Part shown: positions 21,689 to 31,941 of the stretch, piece after piece
How positions within the stretch are numbered: the first letter of the stretch is position 1
Layout: each line of letters begins with the position of its first letter
Assembly: GCA_014885115.2 (NCBI GenBank)
Contig: WKLE02002440.1
Span: forward strand, 1-64,000
From: Asterionellopsis glacialis
Lineage: Eukaryota > Bacillariophyta > Plagiogrammaphyceae > Rhaphoneidales > Asterionellopsidaceae
Direction of reading: 5' to 3'
DNA: 64,000 bases
Notes under the pieces: model-generated
Told to the model about the DNA's origin: nothing
The model's input: only the letters and a program-made list of their open reading frames with translations
Databases searched by the model: none
Position numbers and translations under genes: made by a program

Positions 21689-22735
21689 ATGAGCTACAGC
21701 AAAGGATCCGACATGTCAGATAATCAATTACGAGCCGTCCTTGTGTACCGTCTTGATTCCAGCAAAGCGACGGTCTTGGCGAAATACGACCACGCTTCGC
21801 AGTACGAATCACACGGAGGTGCAGAAAGTTCTAGTTTGTACGGTGGCCGTGATAAAAATTATGCCGATGCTGCTGCATTAGTTATTGGCAATGATGCACC
21901 TGGCAAACCCTCGGAAGGAAACACATTGGGTGGTTTCAAGGTTGTTCAATCGGACGTCCATCAAATCATTTACGGTGCTGACAACGAAGGAATCTGTAAG
22001 TAATTTTGTATTCGAATGAATCGGATCGAATACGGAAATTAAGGAAATGACTACGAGAATTCACATATTACTATCAGAGTGTTCGCGTCTTGACAAATTT
22101 TGTTGGATGCAGTTTTGAATAAAGCAACTCAATTTTTAGAAATACAACCAACGATCTCACCCAAAATGATTTTTGCTTTCCCCACTATCCTTTCATTTCT
22201 ACTCTGTAATCTTTGATAATATTCACAAAATTGAATGACCAATGAACCCGACAAATATTGTATTTCAGGCATGGCTGTCATTACTGGTCTTAATTACCCT
22301 TCTCGTGTGGCTATTGCCATGTTGACTGAGTTGTACAAAGAATTCAAGCCCAAATTCGGTGCTGCCGCCAAGACAGCTCAAACTAATACTTTGTCTAAAA
22401 AGGCCAAGGATATGATGAAAAAATCCGCTGACAAGTATTCTGATCTGAACAAGGTTGATAAGGCAGCAGCTCTTAACTCCAAGGTCAATGAAGTAAAAAG
22501 TCAAATGTCTGATAACATTTCCAGCATTTTGAAAAACACTGAAAAGGCAGAAACCATCCAAGCCAAGTCGGAACAACTCAACGAACAAGCTGCTGTTTTC
22601 AAAAAGAGAAGTACTGACCTTAAGAAACAAATGAAATGCAAAAACTTGAAAATGACCTTGCTTCTTGCCGGACTCGTTATAGGTATCCTTGCTGTAATCC
22701 TTGTTCCTCTCATTATGAAAGCAAAGAAAGATTAG
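21689..22735 (+). CDS. Longin-domain R-SNARE (VAMP7-like) with Asn at the zero layer
   Basis: Exons 21689-21995 and 22269-22735 are joined across a 273-nt phase-1 intron, giving 257 residues. Residues 10-130 form a longin-like domain that folds back on the SNARE helix (LRAVLVYRLDSSKATVL, YPSRVAIAMLTELYKEF). The SNARE motif spans about 172-225 and aligns without gaps to human VAMP2, ending in KCKNLKM before a 20-residue membrane anchor and a basic KAKKD tail. The residue matching the conserved zero-layer arginine (VAMP2 Arg56) is Asn192 (AAC). Hydrophobic layers around it are kept. R-SNAREs drive fusion in the endosomal, vacuolar or secretory pathway. The start could also be the second Met, nine residues on. 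Confidence 0.9.
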
Positions 22736-22869
22736 AATTTCTTTAGTAGTTTCAGTATGGACTGGAGTCTTTTTATGTGGTGGTTTTACCTTGGGTACAG
22801 GCATATTGAATGAAGTACTAAAATTAATATGAAACTAGATCAGCAATTTTACATTTAAATTTTAGTATC

Positions 22870-23100
22870 ACCGTTCTTAAAATTATGCTTCAAAGTATAA
22901 CAACGAATGAATGAATTTCGGATTTCACACCAGATTAATTTTCAATGCAGCAATTCTATAGGCATGAAGTCAAATGAAGTGTTATAGTCAAGGAGAGATT
23001 TGAAAAATAATTTTATCCTCGTTCTTTAAATTATGCTTGAGTAGAGCCTTCAAATGAATGAATTTCTAACCAATTTACTTTCATGATAGCAATGTATGAA
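22870..23100. repeat. Two-copy imperfect tandem repeat downstream of the SNARE gene
   Basis: Copies at about 22870-22961 and 23018-23100 (offset near 148 bp) share CGTTCTT, AAATTATGCTT, AATGAATGAATTTC, CAATG and AGCAAT blocks in the same order. They lie between the converging SNARE and coiled-coil genes in 22736-23151, which otherwise holds nothing. Confidence 0.6.
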
Positions 23101-23151
23101 CCGTAACATTCAAGATTACTCGATTACACCACAAGACAACATTCATTTATA

Positions 23152-24516
23152 TCATTGAATTGCAGAGAGGAGTGTTGCCACCAGTATACGAATTGCACCT
23201 GCACAACTACCATTGCAACAGAGCAATAGATCTTTCAACCCTTGAGGATCTTGAATTTCTCGGATCCATTTATCAAAATCTGGTGCTTGTCGAATTTTTG
23301 CATTACTCGATATATAACACCCAATCAATTTCAATTCTTCATCCGCCTTACCGTACCATACACAATTCCATTTCCAAGAGAATCGCAGAGACAGTCTTAC
23401 TTTAGATGGTGGTGGTTCTTTTGTATCATGATCTCTATCCACATCGTGATTCGAACGAGAATCCATATCACGAGAGGCGTCTTTTGTGATTTTCGCAAAA
23501 GGTTTTGTGTCCAAATCGTCGTCATTGCCAAAAATGCAGATTTCAAACTCATGAGCTTGAATACGATGAATGGACAATTTTTCGGAGTTCAATTTACTAT
23601 TCATAGAATCGCCACAACCCCCCTCATCAGAGCTCTCATCATTGTTGCTTCGATGTTTCTGTTTCTCGCCTACCAATGTTTCTAACAAATGACATCGCTG
23701 TGCATCAAATTCAGCCCAACACACAAGTTGTCGAAGTACGTGTGGTAAACTTCGTGTTTCTCTAGCAACTATAGACAATTGATTTAATTCCTCCCCTTTT
23801 GAAATTTTGTTGCCATGCATTGCCGAAGAAACAGATTCATTCTCAACAGGAGTAGTAGAATCATTGTTAAATTGGAGTTGTAGTGACACTATACTAGCTC
23901 GATGATGCTCTTGTGTTGGATGCATGTGCTTTTTCTTTCTCTTGTTGCCATTGCTTTCAGCTAAATTTTCAGTTATTTCAATGGTCAAGAATACTATGAA
24001 TTCAATCTCTGTAGCATTTGGTGAAGAAACTCTTCCTTTCAATTCATATGGTCGCCGTTGTCTATTAAGGAAATTCTCATCCTTCTGATTTGCAGGTAAG
24101 GCTCGAGCTGAAGAAAATGACACACCTCCAACCATGGGTAATAGACGGTACATCGTGTTGTCATCGTGCCATGTTGTTTTCAACGGAACAGCGATAGTCT
24201 CCTTGTTGTTGTTGCCATTTGTTACTGCTGACCCCATAGAATCAGCAGCATGAAAGGACGGACCATTGGATTGAAGTGCATCCAAAGTTTCTAACCATTC
24301 AATGTCTCCGTCGTCATTTTGATTTTGTTCTCTGTCAAAAGGAGTTGAATAAGGTTCCCGTGCACGCTTTCTTGTGTCTGAAGCGGCAATTGCATTTGCA
24401 CGCTTATTATTTTCCTTTACGAGCAATGCTAATTTAGCTTCGTAGATTCGAACTAAACGTTCCTCCTCGGCGATTTGCCTGCGAAGTTCATCATCATCAT
24501 GATCATTCGATGTCAT
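23152..24516 (-). CDS. Unidentified protein with N-terminal coiled coil
   Basis: A single exon of 454 residues from ATG 24516. Residues 8-40 form a heptad-like helix (DDDELRRQIAEEERLVRIYE), followed by a basic KRAREP segment. Low-complexity stretches alternate with two structured parts: TMYRLLPMVGGVSFSSARAL leading into a YELKGRV..EFIVFLTIEI strand region, and a C-terminal part with KVRLSLRFSWKWNCVWYG. The arrangement, a coiled coil then two mixed alpha/beta parts, recalls kinetochore (CENP-O-like, RWD) or THO-complex subunits. The resemblance is weak and I do not name it. The N gap at 24594 lies 78 bp upstream of the start, so a further exon could be hidden. Confidence 0.65.
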   Translation of the reverse strand: MTSNDHDDDELRRQIAEEERLVRIYEAKLALLVKENNKRANAIAASDTRKRAREPYSTPFDREQNQNDDGDIEWLETLDALQSNGPSFHAADSMGSAVTNGNNNKETIAVPLKTTWHDDNTMYRLLPMVGGVSFSSARALPANQKDENFLNRQRRPYELKGRVSSPNATEIEFIVFLTIEITENLAESNGNKRKKKHMHPTQEHHRASIVSLQLQFNNDSTTPVENESVSSAMHGNKISKGEELNQLSIVARETRSLPHVLRQLVCWAEFDAQRCHLLETLVGEKQKHRSNNDESSDEGGCGDSMNSKLNSEKLSIHRIQAHEFEICIFGNDDDLDTKPFAKITKDASRDMDSRSNHDVDRDHDTKEPPPSKVRLSLRFSWKWNCVWYGKADEELKLIGCYISSNAKIRQAPDFDKWIREIQDPQGLKDLLLCCNGSCAGAIRILVATLLSAIQ

Positions 24517-25440
24517 ACTTTTCCGTTTTAAAAACAATCAAAATCCTAGAATCATTGCCACAGGTCATCCATCTTGTACATACATACACTAATNNNNNNN
24601 NTTGTGAAGGGCCGACATTCATTGGCAGGAGGCTACGTGAAACATCTCGCTCTTGGGCTGACTGTCCAATGGTGGTATAATATTTCATAATCTAATTTTC
24701 CCAAAAATAGAATTTCTCTTTGTCTTGTTTTGGGGAATGCTGAGAAGAGGAAAATCTTGTATTACCGTTAACGCCGTTACAAGATAGCCGGTAAAATACA
24801 TGTGGAACTTACCCTCTCCATGACTCTCTCTCCGATTGTTTCCACTTTTTCTCCCAAATCTTTCGAAATGATAAAATTATACGGAAAATACGGAAGATTT
24901 GTATGCTTTTGTGGGAAAATGAACCAAACATTTCAAAATCGGCGAATCTAAATTAGGACAAGAAAGCAGGTATTTTTTAACGTTTCGCCGTTACAAAGAT
25001 GAAATGTTAACGGTTATACGTTATATCGAATAGTATATTTTCTTTCGCTTAGGAGTGAGAATTGTTTTTGGATAGTAACAACATTTTGGACAGGCAAGAC
25101 TCCAATCACAGAGCAGGAAAAACATGTTTTTCCGTGAATGCTGGAATTTGTCCTACATTACCAATATGTGACACCATCGTCACCGCGGAAAATTACATCG
25201 GCCGACCGTGCATGCAACAACAAGAGTTGATCCCCGGGGGAAGTGAAAAAGGAAAGAAATCTCAAACAACGAAACAAACAACGGACAAGTGATAAAAACG
25301 TTTTCAAATTTCACGTTTCATCATCTCATCTATTGGACCTTTGCCCAAAACAAAAGTCGGATAGCTTTTGTTTCTGAGATTGTGCAAAATTTTGAATTTG
25401 TTTTGAGGCTCTCGCCAAATTCTCTCTTTCCGATTTTTCA
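24517..25440. other. Divergent intergenic region with an assembly gap
   Basis: Eight N occupy 24594-24601. Two related motifs, GTTAACGCCGTTACAAGAT (about 24766) and TTTCGCCGTTACAAAGAT (about 24981), occur once in each half and may be promoter elements of the flanking genes. No gene is visible. Confidence 0.55.
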
Positions 25441-26933
25441 ATGACGGACGGTTCTTCAAAGAAACCTCCACCTTCCCCAGCGAATACTGCAGATCATGTT
25501 GAAAAGTTCCTGAAAGAGCTAATTGAGCGTTCTGTGTTTCTTGTGGAGGACCCATTTGCTGAAAATGATGTAGCACCTATCGAAATGGATGAAATTATAC
25601 TGGGGAATAAATTGGGAAATGGTGCGTTCTCTGATGCGTACGAAGTGAGTGGTTTTCGTCTAAAGAGTGATGACATCGGACCTTTAACTCCACACGAAGA
25701 AAAGACAAGACAGGCGTTGCTTGACGACACAGTTGGCGTTGCTGAAAATGATGACGACGACTCCACCGTTGCTAGCGTTACTAGCAATAGCAGTCGTGGC
25801 TCCAGAAGTTCGAAGAGTACCAATAAAAGTAAAAAGAAGACTCCGAAAGTCTACAAGAAGTTTGTAATCAAACATTTGAAGCCGGACTTGTTCGAGAAAG
25901 GACAATATGGGTATTTGAAAATGGCTGCATGTGACATTGTAAAAGAGGCTTGTTTCCTAGCTTCCATCCAACATCCACACATTCTTCGTTTACGTGGAAT
26001 GGCAAAGTCAGGACCACAGGGCTTTGCCAATGGAAGGCCGGATGGTTTCTTTCTACTGCTAGACCGCCTGTCAGGGGACAAACTCTTTGACCGTCTTTAT
26101 AAGTGGAAGGATGAAATTAGCAACAGGACCATGCTCCCCATGTTTAGCTCCATGCCGGAGCGTCTATTTTTAGAAAAGGTGCTAAAGGTAGCTGCAGATG
26201 TGGCTAGTGCACTCTCCTACCTACACAAACACAATATCATGCATCGTGATATCAAACCAACAAACTTGGGTTTTAACATGAATGGTGATGTAATATTATT
26301 TGACTTTGGTTTTGCTGTAGAAGTCCCTCCCTCCAAAAAATCAAATGATGGCGAAGACGAGCTAGAAAACGAAACCTTCCAATTATCGGGAGGCGTAGGA
26401 TCATTCCGATATATGGCCACCGAGGTAGCACTGATGAAGCCCTACAATGTGTCAGCTGATGTATATAGGTACGTTAGATCTTCGTTTGCAGTTGTTTTGA
26501 AACAATTATATCCGAAAATATTTATTTCCCTCATCAATCCTTTCCCCTATGATATAGTTTTTTCGCCGTTTTTTATGAGATGTTAGCATTGAGAAAGTTT
26601 TGCTATGAATATGATGGAACTTGCAAAGATGACTTTTCTGCAGCCGTTCATGTGAAGGGGTCAAGACCATCTGAGTGTGAAACAATTTCCAACTCAAACC
26701 AATATTGTTGGCCAATTGAATTACAAAAGTTGATGCACAGAGGATGGTCCAATGATCCATCCGTTCGACCCTCAATGAGTGAAGTGAACAAGTCATTACA
26801 CCAGCTACATTCAGAAACTAAAGAATCTCTCAAGGAAAGAAAATCCCGTGTAGGACCTATTCGTCGTACTTTAGGCAACATTCGACACAATCGAGCTCGT
26901 GCTAACACTGTTCGTCGTTCTGCGTATATGTAA
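25441..26933 (+). CDS. Serine/threonine-type protein kinase
   Basis: Exons 25441-26468 and 26558-26933 are joined across an 89-nt phase-2 intron, giving 467 residues. Splicing restores the DVYSFFAVFYEML helix. The glycine loop is GNGAFSDAYEV (59-69). A Ser/Asp-rich insert of about 65 residues (TVASVTSNSSRGSRSS) separates it from the ATP-binding lysine in FVIKHLK (Lys144), with the helix C glutamate in DIVKEACFL. The catalytic loop is MHRDIKPTNLGF (268-270) and the metal motif DFGFA (288-290). The activation segment ends GSFRYMATEVAL, with ATE in place of APE. All catalytic residues are present, so it should be active. A short basic tail follows (RRTLGNIRHNRARANTVRR). Its closest class is a divergent TKL or similar algal group; no regulatory domain is visible. 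Confidence 0.92.
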
Positions 26934-27715
26934 TGTAGATTATGAAATGGTCTGACGTTTTGTCTGGCTTCTATCTCCCTAAGATTTTATTTGGTGGGTT
27001 TTAAATTTAAAGATCATCATTCTGATGGATGATTTGCTAGACTGCAACCATTATTTTGTCCAACGATTCAAATTTTGTCCATAAATAACACACACATCTT
27101 AAAAGATTGCTTTGAACCCCCCACAACTATTCTTGATTCTTGTATTGCGATTTTTAAGCCTTTACCTTTTCAAACATGGGTGATGTTTTAAAATTGACTT
27201 TGACAGGAGGGACAGACTTCTGCCTTCTCAAAAGCATTTAATTTCAGTCAAGTGGATTTTTCTGTCACTACTGTAGTTCCTAAGAGTTTCTTCTTGAGTT
27301 CAATAATTAACGTCAACATTAATACTACTGTAGGTAATAAGCCGGGTGAATAAAAGATGGAAACCCGGAAACTAGATTAATCAAAATGTGCGGTTCTGAG
27401 ACACGAGTGTGCAACTTTTTTTCTGGCATAGGCGGGCAGAGCGTACGACGAAGTAGGTCTGTATGTCGTAGGTGTCACCGGCGTAGAACCTGTCGGATCG
27501 GATGGAGCAAGTCCGGTACGAAGGGAACATGTTGTGCTAGCTGGAACGCCGAAGAGCAAGCACAACCCGTCTTGTCTGCTGTTTTGTGGCTCTCGGATCT
27601 TGATTGAACTATCTTTTGGCTGGTGAGACAAGCAGGAACAGAACGACTAAAGGCACGTCTCATATCATTGTGGTCTTTGACTTTGGTTTCATTCATTCAT
27701 AAATTTTGAAAGAAG
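26934..27715. other. Intergenic region upstream of IleRS
   Basis: The first part is AT-rich. About 27385-27620 is more GC-rich and open on both strands, but without an ATG start on one side or family features on the other. I see no supportable gene; the IleRS promoter lies here. Confidence 0.55.
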
Positions 27716-30700
27716 ATGGCGTCTCTTCCACCAGGCTTGGACTTTGCCAAGTCGGAAGAAGAAATTTGCGAGAAATGGGCCACCGAAAATACCTTTAAAA
27801 CGCAGGACAAATTAAGCTCGGAACGCGGCGATGAAGAGTTTACCTTTTACGATGGACCTCCGTTTGCCACCGGTTTGCCCCACTACGGGCACATCCTTGC
27901 AGGAACCATCAAGGATACCGTGACTCGATACGCTGCCATGTCTGGAAAGCACGTGGAACGTCGTGCTGGTTGGGATTGTCACGGTTTGCCCGTCGAGTAC
28001 GAAATTGATCAAAAGCTTAACATTACCCATCGTGATCAAGTATTGGAAATGGGTATCGACAAGTACAATGAAACCTGTCGTTCGATTGTCACCAGGTACA
28101 CCAAGGAGTGGGAACGTACTGTCAATCGTTTAGGTAGATGGATTGATTTTGAGAATGATTATAAAACGATGGATCCCTCCTTTATGGAAAGTGTGTGGTG
28201 GGTCTTCAAACAACTCTTTGAAAAGGATCTTGTCTACCAGGGGTACAAGGTCATGCCCTACAGTACTGCTTGCGGAACACCTCTTTCTAACTTTGAGGCA
28301 GGTCTCAATTACAAGGATGTTCGGGATCCAGCTGTCGTGGTTAGTTTTCCTCTTGTTGGAGAAGAGGATGTGTCATTTGTTGCCTGGACAACCACGCCAT
28401 GGACATTGCCCTCCAACTTGGCACTCTGTGTTCACCCAGAAATGGAATACATCAAGATGCTTGACAAAAAATCCGGCAATACTTACATCCTTGCCAAGAG
28501 TCGTCTGCCACAATTGTATCCCATTATGAACAACAAGAAAAAGTGGAAGCCGGCTAAAATGGCAGATGAGCTTTATGAAATTAAGGAGACACTTAAAGGA
28601 AAGGATTTGGTTGGCAAGACTTACAAACCACTATTTCCATTCTTTGCCGATACACCGGAATCGAAACAGTACTTCCGCATTGTCTCCGACACTTACGTAA
28701 CAGATGATGCAGGTACAGGTATTGTCCACCAAGCTCCTGCCTTTGGTGAAGACGATTACCGTGTGTGTCTTGCCCACGGCATCATCATGAAAGGAGCCGA
28801 TATCCCTTGCCCCGTGGATGCCAATGGTATGTTTACAGATCCTATTGAACCCGTCAAGGGAAAGCACGTTAAGGAAGCTGACAACACATTGATTGCACTG
28901 CTCAAGGACGCTGGACGACTCGTCCAAAAAGATAATTTGGATCACTCTTATCCATACTGTTGGAGATCTGATACGCCCCTCATTTACAAGGCAGTCCCAA
29001 GTTGGTTTGTCAAGGTGGAAGAAATCCGTGACAAGATTGTAGCAAACAATAACAAGACCTATTGGGTACCCAACCACGTCAAGGAGGTTCGTTTCCACAA
29101 CTGGCTCACGGATGCACGTGATTGGGCTGTTTCAAGAAATCGATTCTGGGGTACACCCATTCCCATTTGGGCGTCCGAAAACTTTGACGAGGTCGTCTGT
29201 ATTGGAAGTATCGATGAATTGGCAGAATTGAGCGGTGTCCGTGTCGACGATTTGCATCGTGAAACTGTCGACGACGTCACCATCCCCTCTAAAAAGAATC
29301 CCGGAACTGTCCTCAAACGTGTCGATGAAGTATTCGATTGTTGGTTCGAGTCCGGATCTATGCCCTACGCTCAAAAGCATTACCCTTTTGAAAATAAGGA
29401 CCAGTTTGAAAATGGATTCCCTGCTGATTTCATTGCGGAAGGTTTAGATCAAACTCGTGGTTGGTTCTACACTCTCATGGTTTTGTCCACTGCACTCTTT
29501 GATAAACCCGCCTTCCAAAATCTCATTGTCAACGGTTTAGTCTTGGCTGGTGACGGAAAGAAAATGTCCAAGCGTCTTAAAAACTACCCCGATCCTAACC
29601 TTGTCATTGGTAAATACGGAGCAGATGCCCTTCGTATGTACCTCATCAACTCTCCTGTTGTTCGTGCCGAATCACTTAAATTTCAAGAATCTGGTGTGTT
29701 GGGTGTGGTAAAGGAAGTTTTCTTGCCATGGTACAATGCCTTCCGTTTCTTCATTCAAAATGTGGAACGACTTGAGGGACGTGGTCAGAAATTCATCCCC
29801 TCGGTCGATAAGGTCAAGGCTACCACGAATCCTACTGATATTTGGATTTCGGCTGCTACTCAAGGTTTGATCAAATTTGTCCATCAAGAAATGAAGGCTT
29901 ACCGACTTTACACCGTCATGCCAGCATTGGTCAAATTTGTGACACAACTTACCAACTGGTATGTGCGTTTGAATCGTGATCGACTCAAGGGTATGGAAGG
30001 GGATGACGCAGAAACTGGATTACAAGTCCTCTACGATGTGTTGTTGGATGTTACCATGGTTATGGCTCCTTTCACACCTTTCATTACAGAATTTTTCTAT
30101 CAGCACCTTCGAAAAATGCAGCCTTCTTACAAGGATGCTGCAAATGGTGGTGGTGCATCCAACCCAGTCATGCCAGGAAAGAGTGACTCTGTTCATTACT
30201 TGAAGCTTCCCGAATACGATGAATCGCGTTTGAATGAAGATGCTGTGGAGGCCATGGAAGCTCTCCAGACCGTTGTTGAATTGGGCCGCAATGTTCGTGA
30301 AAAGCGGAATATTGGACTTCGTACACCCATCAAATCCGTATCAGCTGTGTTGCGTAACCCCACCGACAATGTCGTCTCTGCAATCACCGGTCCTCTTAAG
30401 CAATATATTCTGTCTGAGTTAAATGCCTGGGACTTTCAAGTTGTTCCTAAGGAAGATGAACATGACTGGGTTACATTGTCTCTTGCACCCAACTTTGAGA
30501 TCCTAGGCCGAAAGCTGGGAAAGAAGATGAAGGCTGTCCAGGCGGCAGTAAAGGCGATGTCTCACAACGATGCTGTGGCTTGTCTCCAGTCCGGTGAGCT
30601 TGTTGTGGATGATGTCACTATTGACGCCAAGACGGAGCTCATTTCTAAACTTTCTTTCTCAAGGGAAGGAGATCACTGGGAGGCCACACCAAACGCCGAT

Positions 30701-31222
30701 GGTTCCGTTGTTGTTGCAGTTGACTGCACACAGGACGAAGCTATTTTGAATGCTGGAAAGTCCCGTGAGCTCATCAACGCAATTCAGCAACTGCGAAAAA
30801 ATGCTGGTCTTGACTTAACAGACGTTGTTGAAGTCTTCTTCGAGGAAGAGGAGGGCGTAACTTCCGTAGAGGATGCTGTTGCAATGAATTTGACTCTTTT
30901 TGAAACCAAATTTAAGGGTGCAGTTCCTGTTCCGAAGCGATTTGCGCCAAGTTACCGTGTAGTCCTCAAGAGTGATACTGTGGATGTTGGTGGATCCAAT
31001 GTTGAGGTTTCCATCTGTCGCCCATCAATTGCTACAAAGGACTCGATGGATGATTTGGTTGTAAGCTTTTTGTCAACCCTCAATATTTCGGATGTTAGTG
31101 CTGGACAAGAGTTGTCGTGCTCTGTCGATGGGAAAACTCATTCCTTAAAAGAAGGGCAAGATTTTTGGTTGAACACAGCTTCTAAGGTTCGAGCAACCAA
31201 GGCCGTCGATTGGCTTTCGTAA
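27716..31222 (+). CDS. IARS1: Isoleucyl-tRNA synthetase, cytosolic type
   Basis: One uninterrupted exon of 1168 residues, a typical length for eukaryotic cytosolic IleRS (class Ia). It charges tRNA-Ile. The adenylation signature PHYGHILAG lies at 55-63 and KMSKRLKNYPDP begins at 616. The CP1 editing domain has TTPWTLPSNLALCVHP and DAGTGIVHQAPAFGEDDY. CWFESGSMPY and FIAEGLDQTRGWFYTL belong to the catalytic core. The anticodon-binding domain includes NWYVRLNRDRLKG and a long C-terminal extension follows. No targeting peptide is present. Lack of introns in a gene this long fits the intron-poor style of the window. Confidence 0.97.
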   Translation: MASLPPGLDFAKSEEEICEKWATENTFKTQDKLSSERGDEEFTFYDGPPFATGLPHYGHILAGTIKDTVTRYAAMSGKHVERRAGWDCHGLPVEYEIDQKLNITHRDQVLEMGIDKYNETCRSIVTRYTKEWERTVNRLGRWIDFENDYKTMDPSFMESVWWVFKQLFEKDLVYQGYKVMPYSTACGTPLSNFEAGLNYKDVRDPAVVVSFPLVGEEDVSFVAWTTTPWTLPSNLALCVHPEMEYIKMLDKKSGNTYILAKSRLPQLYPIMNNKKKWKPAKMADELYEIKETLKGKDLVGKTYKPLFPFFADTPESKQYFRIVSDTYVTDDAGTGIVHQAPAFGEDDYRVCLAHGIIMKGADIPCPVDANGMFTDPIEPVKGKHVKEADNTLIALLKDAGRLVQKDNLDHSYPYCWRSDTPLIYKAVPSWFVKVEEIRDKIVANNNKTYWVPNHVKEVRFHNWLTDARDWAVSRNRFWGTPIPIWASENFDEVVCIGSIDELAELSGVRVDDLHRETVDDVTIPSKKNPGTVLKRVDEVFDCWFESGSMPYAQKHYPFENKDQFENGFPADFIAEGLDQTRGWFYTLMVLSTALFDKPAFQNLIVNGLVLAGDGKKMSKRLKNYPDPNLVIGKYGADALRMYLINSPVVRAESLKFQESGVLGVVKEVFLPWYNAFRFFIQNVERLEGRGQKFIPSVDKVKATTNPTDIWISAATQGLIKFVHQEMKAYRLYTVMPALVKFVTQLTNWYVRLNRDRLKGMEGDDAETGLQVLYDVLLDVTMVMAPFTPFITEFFYQHLRKMQPSYKDAANGGGASNPVMPGKSDSVHYLKLPEYDESRLNEDAVEAMEALQTVVELGRNVREKRNIGLRTPIKSVSAVLRNPTDNVVSAITGPLKQYILSELNAWDFQVVPKEDEHDWVTLSLAPNFEILGRKLGKKMKAVQAAVKAMSHNDAVACLQSGELVVDDVTIDAKTELISKLSFSREGDHWEATPNADGSVVVAVDCTQDEAILNAGKSRELINAIQQLRKNAGLDLTDVVEVFFEEEEGVTSVEDAVAMNLTLFETKFKGAVPVPKRFAPSYRVVLKSDTVDVGGSNVEVSICRPSIATKDSMDDLVVSFLSTLNISDVSAGQELSCSVDGKTHSLKEGQDFWLNTASKVRATKAVDWLS

Positions 31223-31389
31223 ATAAGTGTTTAGTGGAAATTAATAATAAGTAGTTATGATTCAAATAGTCAGTAAATGTTGGAAAATCTATTTTTAAAG
31301 GTGAAATCATCTGACATACTTGAAAAGACATATAGGTACATGCTGTTGTCCGACGATGAACAGAAAATCCTTTGTGTATATCCCAGTAT

Positions 31390-31941
31390 TTATCCCAGTG
31401 CATTGAAGCTTTGTTCAAATTTGGCTTCACGGCAAACACGTCGCAGGTGGTCAGACGTGCTTAAATCAGAGAATGGCACCACACCCGCTGACATGCAAAC
31501 GCAGTCTTCGAATGGACAGCAGATTGGAGCACTATCAAACTCCATTGATGAATGCATTGTGATTTGAGAAACCACTGACATTCGTCTTGGAACAACGGTT
31601 GTCAAACCAAGACTCGCCTGGCTTTTATTGTCGTCGTCGTCGTCGTCGTCGCATAAATCTTCCTGTGGATAGTCAATATTTCTTTTTCCTTGGCTTTTCT
31701 TGCCTGATGCTACGGCTTCGTTGGCATTACACATACAGTCTTGAAATGGACAGCACAGTTCCATTACAACAGGGTTTCTCGGTACAGATACCTTAGGTTT
31801 CTCTTTTCTTTTATTAAAATTCATCATCAACATGTTGAAATCGAGGAGTTCTCCTGTCTCACTCGGACTTAGCATGACTTCATCCGGATTAGATACCGCA
31901 TTAGGCTTTGAAGATTGGTCGTTTGCTTTCATCGAGTGCAT
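31390..31941 (-). CDS. Small protein with duplicated CCPF-x-DC-x-C motif
   Basis: From ATG 31941 the product is 183 residues; the frame continues a little upstream without an ATG, so a first exon may be missing. Two matching segments stand out: LCCPFQDCMCNANEA and ICCPFEDCVCMSAGV, about 75 residues apart, which could bind metal or form disulfides. Between them lies an acidic run encoded by a CGT/GTC triplet tract (CDDDDDDDN). Pro/Ser-rich stretches fill the rest (SVPRNPVVMEL, TVVPRRMSVVSQITMHSS). No signal peptide or known domain is recognised. The stop lies 167 bp from the IleRS stop, with the two genes converging. The motif is worth a database search. Confidence 0.55.
   Translation of the reverse strand: MHSMKANDQSSKPNAVSNPDEVMLSPSETGELLDFNMLMMNFNKRKEKPKVSVPRNPVVMELCCPFQDCMCNANEAVASGKKSQGKRNIDYPQEDLCDDDDDDDNKSQASLGLTTVVPRRMSVVSQITMHSSMEFDSAPICCPFEDCVCMSAGVVPFSDLSTSDHLRRVCREAKFEQSFNALG

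Noticed and set aside
24503..24688. Frame crossing the N gap at 24594
   Set aside because: It depends on the unknown bases and has no family features.
27377..27631. GC-richer stretch open on both strands upstream of IleRS
   Set aside because: The minus-strand frame begins with TTG, neither frame shows domain features, and there are no splice sites linking it to IleRS.
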